This document shows positions 58,680 through 64,000 of a DNA stretch of 64,000 nucleotides, in pieces. The DNA is from Paenibacillus catalpae (GTDB lineage Bacteria > Bacillota > Bacilli > Paenibacillales > Paenibacillaceae). The stretch's first letter is position 1; every line of letters starts with the position of its first letter. Made by a program: the position numbers and the translations under genes. The DNA lies in contig NZ_FOMT01000001.1 in assembly GCF_900112695.1 (NCBI RefSeq), positions 1,550,001 through 1,614,000 of the forward strand. Direction: 5' to 3'. A model generated the notes under the pieces. The model saw nothing but the letters and a program-made list of their open reading frames with translations, did not search any database and was not told where the DNA came from.

Positions 58680-59975
58680 CTATTCGTAAAATCGTACCAG
58701 GTCATCGACTTTAACCGATTGGCCTGTACGGATCGATTTGTTTGCTGCAATACCCGTGAGAATGGAACGTGCTCCATCGATATGGTTGGCTGCGCGTTTG
58801 AAGCGGTCTTCTACCGGTATGCCAAAGATATCGTTCAGGAGAACCGGATCTCCGCCGCCATGACCGCCTTCGCCTTCCTCAAACTCAGCTTTGTAAGCTT
58901 CGCCGAACATCGGGAATACGATGATGCTTACGCCTTTAACCGCGCCTTCGAGCGCCTTATCACCGCCGGAGTTGACGTAAGACTGCTCAATAACGGTCAT
59001 TTCGATACGGCCTTTCGTACCGTTGAACGCAATCCGGTAGCCTTCCCAAGGCAGGTAGGCATTAAGCGAATAGGTCAGCAAAGCTTTGTTCTTGTAGCGA
59101 ACCATGACGCTCATCGTATCCTCGATCGAGATGCCGTCGCCGAATACGCTCTGGTCGCGGCGATAGCCGTCTTCCTTCTCCGCATCGTAATACATCGCTT
59201 TCAGATGCTCGTTGTCATCAAGCGGCAGCGCAAACGGGTCGTCCTTCGCATTCGGATTGCCGGTTGCACGGTCATAAAATTTCGTTACCCCGCGTTTCTC
59301 CGCATTTTCCCTGCCGTAGAAGAGCAGGTCTCCCATGGCAAATACGGTTTCCGGCTCCGAGCCGATCCAGAAGTTAACGAGGTCAAAGTGATGGGTCGAC
59401 TTGTGAACAAGCAGTCCGCCGCTGTTGCGCTTGTCGCGGTGCCATCTGCGGAAGTAATCCGCGCCATGCTGGATGTTCAGCAGCCATTCGAAATGAACGG
59501 AGGTCACATCGCCGATGGTACCGTTTTCAATAAGCTCCCTGGCTTTCGTATGATGCGGCGCATATCGATAATTGAACGTTACGCGCACCTGGCGTCCCGT
59601 CCGTTCCACGGCATCCAGAATCTCCTGGCATTTCTCCTCATCCACCGTCATCGGCTTCTCCGTAATGACATCGCAGCCAAGCTCCAGCGCACGGATAATA
59701 TACTGATGATGGGTACGGTCAACTGTCGTCACAATAACAAATTGCGGCTTGATTTCTTCGATCATGCGTTCGAATTCATCGCTCATATACGTCTTGACTG
59801 CCGGGTAATCATATTTGTCTTGCAGAAGCTTGTTCGCGTAATCCATGCGGGTCTGATTCATATCGCAAAAAGCAAGCAGCTCCGACGTTTCGCGGTAGGT
59901 AGTGGCAATCGCCCCATAAAAGAATTCCGCGCGGCCTCCGGTTCCGACTTGCACATAGGTTTTCTTGTTAGACAT
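58680..59975 (-). CDS. Gfo/Idh/MocA-family oxidoreductase in the uronate operon
   Basis: The 431-residue protein has an N-terminal NAD(P) Rossmann fold (VQVGTGGRAEFFYGAIATTY) with the EKP motif (DVITEKPMTVDEEKCQEIL) and a C-terminal alpha/beta domain with GGLLVHKSTHHFDLVNFWIG. It is the first gene of the operon with uxaC, uxaB and uxaA, so it probably acts on a uronate or pectin-derived sugar, but the exact reaction is not known. ATG 59975 follows AAGGAG. Confidence 0.85.
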   Translation of the reverse strand: MSNKKTYVQVGTGGRAEFFYGAIATTYRETSELLAFCDMNQTRMDYANKLLQDKYDYPAVKTYMSDEFERMIEEIKPQFVIVTTVDRTHHQYIIRALELGCDVITEKPMTVDEEKCQEILDAVERTGRQVRVTFNYRYAPHHTKARELIENGTIGDVTSVHFEWLLNIQHGADYFRRWHRDKRNSGGLLVHKSTHHFDLVNFWIGSEPETVFAMGDLLFYGRENAEKRGVTKFYDRATGNPNAKDDPFALPLDDNEHLKAMYYDAEKEDGYRRDQSVFGDGISIEDTMSVMVRYKNKALLTYSLNAYLPWEGYRIAFNGTKGRIEMTVIEQSYVNSGGDKALEGAVKGVSIIVFPMFGEAYKAEFEEGEGGHGGGDPVLLNDIFGIPVEDRFKRAANHIDGARSILTGIAANKSIRTGQSVKVDDLVRFYE

Positions 59976-60030
59976 GAACGTACATCTCCTTATTGGCTGG
60001 AATATGATTTCTTATATTCAAAATGTACAG

Positions 60031-60076
60031 CAATATCTGCTCAATATCTCCGCAATATATGCTAGAATTAATTCTA
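60031..60076. promoter_or_regulatory. phased direct repeats and palindrome between the uronate operon and its AraC gene
   Basis: CAATATCT starts at 60031 and 60042 and CAATATAT at 60053, an exact 11-bp period that puts all three on one face of the helix. TAGAATT-AATTCTA (60063-60076), a perfect 14-bp palindrome, follows. These are candidates for binding of the adjacent AraC protein and for a second regulator. Confidence 0.5.
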
Positions 60077-60111
60077 TACCGCATATTTTGTCATACCGGG
60101 GGTCTTCCATC

Positions 60112-60981
60112 ATGCAATTAAGTAACGAATTGATCTATGGAGATGCAGAGGATTTATTTTTTCTGGAGTATAACAAGCGCAAGGGGCATTTCACGATGTC
60201 CGTCGAGCATATACACGGCCAATATGAGCTCTATTATTTGTTTAGCGGGGAACGGCAGTATTTCATCAAAGACCGTACTTATCCGATTCAAGCCGGTGAT
60301 CTGGTCCTGATTCCGGGCAACGAGCTGCACAAAACTTCGGATACGGGGGTCCCGAACCATGCAAGGATCGTCCTCTACTATAATGAAAAATATTTCGAGC
60401 GGTACGCGAAGGAAGAAGCCGCGCTGCTTCTGTCTCCCTTCCTTGGCTCGCGCCGCGTACTGCGTCTTGCTCATCAGGAACGCCTTCGGTTCGAACAGCT
60501 GCTTTACGGTCTGCTCCAGGAAGTGCAGGAGCGTCCCCCGGGACATGAAATGCCGATCCGCCATGCCGTAGCCGAAGCGCTCTTGTTCGCAGCCCGCCAT
60601 GCGATTAATATGAAGCCGGAGTCTAACGACAGTTCCGCCCCTCCCTCCCCGGCTGCTGCCAAAGCAATGGAGATAGCCAGCTATATCGCCGGACATTTTC
60701 GGGAGCCGCTTACATTGGACAGCTTAAGCCGGCAGTTTCATCTCAGCAGCAGTTATCTCAGCCGAACGTTCAAGAAGTACACCGGCTTTGGATTAACGGA
60801 ATATATCGGCATTACCCGCGTGAAGGAAGCGCAGCAGCAGCTTAAGGAGACGGATGAACGAATTACGGAAATTGCGGCTGAGGTCGGATTTGAAAGCTTG
60901 TCCCAGTTCGAGCGTGTATTCAAGACCCATGTCCGCCTCTCCCCTAGGGATTACCGAAGCCAGTATGGGCAAAAGGGATAG
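60112..60981 (+). CDS. AraC-family regulator of the uronate operon
   Basis: A 289-residue regulator with a cupin-like domain (HIHGQYELYYLFSGERQYFI, about 33-52) and a C-terminal AraC double helix-turn-helix (LDSLSRQFHLSSSYLSRTFK and VGFESLSQFERVFKTHVRLS). The start is ATG 60112; a longer reading from 59965 crosses the promoter. It is divergent from the Gfo/Idh-uxaCBA operon, with 136 bp between starts, and is probably its activator responding to galacturonate or a pathway intermediate. Confidence 0.88.
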   Translation: MQLSNELIYGDAEDLFFLEYNKRKGHFTMSVEHIHGQYELYYLFSGERQYFIKDRTYPIQAGDLVLIPGNELHKTSDTGVPNHARIVLYYNEKYFERYAKEEAALLLSPFLGSRRVLRLAHQERLRFEQLLYGLLQEVQERPPGHEMPIRHAVAEALLFAARHAINMKPESNDSSAPPSPAAAKAMEIASYIAGHFREPLTLDSLSRQFHLSSSYLSRTFKKYTGFGLTEYIGITRVKEAQQQLKETDERITEIAAEVGFESLSQFERVFKTHVRLSPRDYRSQYGQKG

Positions 60982-61077
60982 CATAAATAGTCAAAAAATA
61001 TCCTTCGTCTTTTGAGCAAGGCTTAAGGTATAATAGTGGCTTACATCATGTTTAACATTCAGGAGCCTGTAACCACC

Positions 61078-62319
61078 ATGAGAACATTATCGCAATACCC
61101 GAAAGAGATTAAAGTTTTCCTTCTCGCAAGTCTTATTAACGCCATCGGCAGCGCGCTGATGTGGCCGCTGGTCACGATGTTTGTCTTCGACCAGCTTGGA
61201 CGCAGCATGTCCGATGCCGGTCTCGTCATTCTTGTACAATCCATTGGCGGGATCGCGGGTCAGCTGCTTGGCGGTGCGCTTTATCACCGTGTTGGCGTAA
61301 AAAAGCTCATCATTGGCGCCTTGGCCTTAAATGCAGCGGGTCTTCTGCTCCTGCCGGCGCTCAGCCATGCTTGGACGGTATTTATCGTCATGATGGGCTT
61401 AATCGGATTGTTTAACGCCCTTTCCATGCCGGCCATCCAGGCTTTTATCGGCTTCCGCTTTGCCGATCAACGGGGCGAGCTCTTCAATATTGTCTACATT
61501 GCCAACAATATCGGAGTGGCGGTAGGTACCGCGCTCAGCGGCTTTCTCGCCGATGTCTCCTACTCTCTCAGCTTTGTCTTGAATGGCGTTACATCCGGCG
61601 TGTTTTCCTTGTTCTTCCTCTTCTATCTTCAGCGGATCGGAACCGGCGGCGGGAATGACGCGGCAATAAAGCTGAAGAAGCGTGCTTCAGCGGGAACAAG
61701 CCTGTGGCTCCTTATGACCGACGTGCGGCTCTACTTATTTATGGCCCTTGGAGGCATGCTGATTAATCTGGGCAACAGCATCTGGAATACGGGCGTCTCT
61801 CCTTTTATTATCGAGCACGGGATGTCGAAGCAGATGTTTGGCTATCTCTGGACGCTAAACGGTATTCTGATCTTTGTCGCCCAGCCGGTAACCAAACTGA
61901 TCAAACGCGTTGCGGCAAACTCCATAAAAGCTCAGCTGACCTCCAGCGCTGTTCTATATATGAGCGGCTATGTCGTCATTCTTGCGATGCACAGCTTCCC
62001 GGGAATGGTGCTCGGCATGATTCTGACTACATTTGGAGAGATGCTGATTGCTCCGGCCATACCAGCGTTTCTAAGCGAGAACAGCGGAAAACATGCCCCG
62101 TTCTACCTTGGTCTCACCGGCGGAATCGGTTCAGCCGGACGGGTAATCGGCCCGTATATGATGGGCGGATTATATGATGGCGGCGGATTGACGCCGGTGG
62201 CATGGCTTGCTGTCATTACGGCGGCGCTGTCCGTTACCACATTCCTTATTCATTCCATGATTAATAAAGAGAACACGGTCTCATCCGGCGCTCCGCAGTC
62301 CAGGCCGGTCAGTTCTTGA
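61078..62319 (+). CDS. MFS transporter
   Basis: A 413-residue protein with twelve predicted helices and the YHRVGVKKLI loop between helices 2 and 3. The start is ATG 61078 with AGGAG upstream; the promoter -10 TATAAT (61029-61034) makes the earlier ATGs too close to the RNA start. Similar proteins are DHA-type efflux pumps. It follows the uronate regulator on the same strand with its own promoter, so a link to uronates is not shown. Confidence 0.85.
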   Translation: MRTLSQYPKEIKVFLLASLINAIGSALMWPLVTMFVFDQLGRSMSDAGLVILVQSIGGIAGQLLGGALYHRVGVKKLIIGALALNAAGLLLLPALSHAWTVFIVMMGLIGLFNALSMPAIQAFIGFRFADQRGELFNIVYIANNIGVAVGTALSGFLADVSYSLSFVLNGVTSGVFSLFFLFYLQRIGTGGGNDAAIKLKKRASAGTSLWLLMTDVRLYLFMALGGMLINLGNSIWNTGVSPFIIEHGMSKQMFGYLWTLNGILIFVAQPVTKLIKRVAANSIKAQLTSSAVLYMSGYVVILAMHSFPGMVLGMILTTFGEMLIAPAIPAFLSENSGKHAPFYLGLTGGIGSAGRVIGPYMMGGLYDGGGLTPVAWLAVITAALSVTTFLIHSMINKENTVSSGAPQSRPVSS

Positions 62320-62321
62320 TC

Positions 62322-62358
62322 AAAAAGGCTTGAACCTCAATGGTTCAAGCCTTTTTTT
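62322..62358 (+). terminator. terminator of the MFS gene
   Basis: A perfect stem (62322-62336 with 62342-62356) with a TTTTTTT tail directly after the stop. Confidence 0.92.
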
Positions 62359-62480
62359 GATCCCCATTATCTAATTAGTAAAGAAAAGTTTTTAACCCGG
62401 CCTATTGCTCATATGAATGGAAGGAAGTCATAAAGCAGCTGTTTCTGCCCTCATTGACAGATTCATGCGAACTTGAGGGG

Positions 62481-64000
62481 GTGATACCGATTCCTCTTGT
62501 CACTCGTGCGACATTTAATGCTACCGGAGCGATTACGTTTACCGGCAATACGCTTGGTTTAAGCCGTTCCGAAGTGGCGGGTGTGCCAGGTACGCTGGAT
62601 AGTATAGGTGCGTTTACGACAACCAATACCGCATCTGTCTATGGTACATATCCCGCCGGTACAACAAACGCTTATGCCAGCAACAGCTCTTCTGCCATCT
62701 TGACCTTGCCGGCAGGCAGCACCATTCTCTATGCAGAGCTGATCTGGGGCGGCTCTTATATTAATGCGACGGTTGATCTAAGTGCGTTTATTAATAACCC
62801 GGTTACTTTTACCACGCCTGCCGGAACGTTTAGTATCTCACCGGATTCGGCGACAAGCAATCAGGTCAATCTGGGTAACGGAGCTTTTGCTTATGTGCGG
62901 TCAGCCAATGTCACCTCACTCATTACACAAGGCGGTGCTGGAACTTATAGAACCGGCAACGTTGTCGGAACGATTGTTCTTGGCGGTGAAACAACGGCGA
63001 ATCATTGCGGATGGACGCTGGGCGTTATTTATCAGAACACGTCTCTCCCCTTCCGCAATATGTCGCTGCGTGCCGGAGCTGTACTTGTGCAAGCTGACTC
63101 CGGACCTGTATCAACCACTCTAACAGGTTTTGCAACCCCAATTTCCGGCACTCTCGGGGGAAGAGCTTTATTCAGCGCCCAGGAAGGCGACGCGAACCGG
63201 ACGGGAGATCAGGCTTTGTTCGGCCCTACAACGGGAACAGCAGCAGCCTTATCCGGTACAAATAATTTTGCGAATAACTTCTTTGCATCCCAAATCAATA
63301 ATGACGCAGGTGCATTGAATACGACCGGCACATTCGGCAACCGCAATCAGACCAACGGTGCTCCGGGATCTAATATTTCAGCTGGAAGGCAAGGCTGGGA
63401 TATTACCAATGTCGATGTTTCCGCACGCCTCATTAATAACCAATCCTCTGCCGTTCTAATCCTGACAACGTCAGGAGATGCCTATGTCGTTAATGCCAAT
63501 GCCATTCAGATCAATATTAACTCGCCAATCATAAACGTTGTGAAAAGCGCAAGTGTCGCTGGGGCGGTTGTTGGGGATACGATTACGTACACCGTAACGG
63601 TCAGCAACACCGGTACAGCCAATGCGGCGAGCGTCGTTCTCACCGATGCACTGCCTGCGGGGCTTACCTTTGTCGGAGGCAGCGTAACCGTAGGCGGAAT
63701 ACCACGGCCGACGTACGATATTTTGTCAGGTGCTCCATTAGGAGCGTTGAATTTGAACAGCTCCGTTGTGATCACCTATCGGGCAATCGTCAGCTCGCTG
63801 CCAAGCACTTTCCTGTTGCCCAACAGCGCAAAAGCGGCCTTTACGTTCCAGATGGTTGCGGGCGGACAGAATATTACCGGAGTAATCCCTTCCAATACGG
63901 TCTCGACGCCGGTCTATTCCCCGATTATCGGGATTGCCAAAAGCTCTAACCGAACTACAGCCACGGTAGGCAGTACAGTGACGTATACCCTATTAGTCTC
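62481..64000 (+). CDS. DUF11-repeat surface-type protein, C-terminus missing
   Basis: A plus-strand frame is open from GTG 62481 past the window edge (about 506 residues seen). It begins MIPIPLVTRATFNATGAITF and then TGNTLGLSRS, the start typical of large DUF11 proteins of Bacillus and Paenibacillus. A beta-rich N-terminal part of about 345 residues is followed by DUF11 repeats at about 351 (VVKSASVAGAVVGDTITYTV) and 484 (IAKSSNRTTATVGSTVTYTL), about 133 residues apart. There is no signal peptide. The start is uncertain because the G-rich ribosome site lies directly against the GTG. The function is unknown; a surface or spore-coat role is possible. Confidence 0.75.
   Translation, partial: MIPIPLVTRATFNATGAITFTGNTLGLSRSEVAGVPGTLDSIGAFTTTNTASVYGTYPAGTTNAYASNSSSAILTLPAGSTILYAELIWGGSYINATVDLSAFINNPVTFTTPAGTFSISPDSATSNQVNLGNGAFAYVRSANVTSLITQGGAGTYRTGNVVGTIVLGGETTANHCGWTLGVIYQNTSLPFRNMSLRAGAVLVQADSGPVSTTLTGFATPISGTLGGRALFSAQEGDANRTGDQALFGPTTGTAAALSGTNNFANNFFASQINNDAGALNTTGTFGNRNQTNGAPGSNISAGRQGWDITNVDVSARLINNQSSAVLILTTSGDAYVVNANAIQININSPIINVVKSASVAGAVVGDTITYTVTVSNTGTANAASVVLTDALPAGLTFVGGSVTVGGIPRPTYDILSGAPLGALNLNSSVVITYRAIVSSLPSTFLLPNSAKAAFTFQMVAGGQNITGVIPSNTVSTPVYSPIIGIAKSSNRTTATVGSTVTYTLLV

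Noticed and set aside
58719-60065. A 448-codon open frame on the plus strand opposite the Gfo/Idh gene
   Set aside because: It is fully antisense to a gene with clear family motifs, has no ribosome site and contains no recognisable domain; long antisense frames arise easily at this GC content.
1-64000. CRISPR arrays, tRNA or rRNA genes, insertion sequences, phage or plasmid genes
   Set aside because: No regularly spaced repeats, no cloverleaf or rRNA sequence, and no transposase, integrase or replication protein was found on either strand.

Overview
The window looks like chromosomal DNA of an endospore-forming, plant-associated Gram-positive bacterium close to Paenibacillus. The support is a tightly packed spore-germination receptor operon, a T-box leader, an AzlCD exporter, HelD, strong AGGAGG-type ribosome binding sites with frequent GTG/TTG starts, many intrinsic terminators, roughly 50% GC, and several plant-polysaccharide enzymes. 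I saw no rRNA, tRNA, CRISPR array, insertion sequence, phage module or replication origin. The species assignment is inference.

Layout. 1-5.1 kb: M20 amidohydrolase (cut by the window edge), LysR regulator, GT4 glycosyltransferase, YolD-like protein, and a heme catalase on the other strand. 5.1-11.8 kb: GH78 alpha-L-rhamnosidase and GH43 enzyme, two AraC regulators and a PhyH-type dioxygenase. 11.8-15.7 kb: FAD amine oxidase, two-helix K+ channel, and an Rrf2 regulator with a thioredoxin-reductase-like flavoprotein; the last two promoters share one 23-bp inverted repeat. 15.7-20 kb: germinant receptor operon (truncated sigma-like gene, candidate D subunit, gerB, gerA, gerC). 20-30 kb: pentapeptide protein, TetR, SDR, CE7 esterase, an esterase/TauE/cysteine-hydrolase cluster facing a LysR gene, and HelD. 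30-38.9 kb: Lsa-like ABC-F protein with an attenuator leader, class A PBP, AzlCD, a YdcZ pair around a Crp/Fnr regulator, methyltransferase and Ogt.

39-43 kb holds a five-gene operon that combines its own Tat translocase (TatC, TatA), an FAD GMC oxidoreductase, a twin-arginine small subunit and a lipoprotein with a complete CuA motif. It reads as a self-contained export and electron-transfer module in which a copper protein may replace the usual cytochrome c. 43-45 kb: PadR/HAAS/DUF4097 operon. 45-50.4 kb: 2-hydroxyacid dehydrogenase, an archaeal/fungal-class aspartate-semialdehyde dehydrogenase under a T-box with a probable lysine specifier, a Rieske-FAD oxidoreductase and an MFS exporter. 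50.5-54 kb: an ECF41-type sigma factor behind an ECF41-like promoter but without the usual oxidoreductase partner, then a GntR/CynX-type pair.

54-60 kb is a complete galacturonate/glucuronate operon (Gfo/Idh oxidoreductase, uxaC, uxaB, uxaA) with a divergent AraC gene; three direct repeats at an exact 11-bp period lie in the shared promoter region. The window ends with an MFS transporter and the start of a DUF11-repeat surface-type protein that runs off the edge. Rhamnosidase, GH43, CE7 esterase and the uronate operon together suggest growth on pectin and related plant cell-wall polymers.
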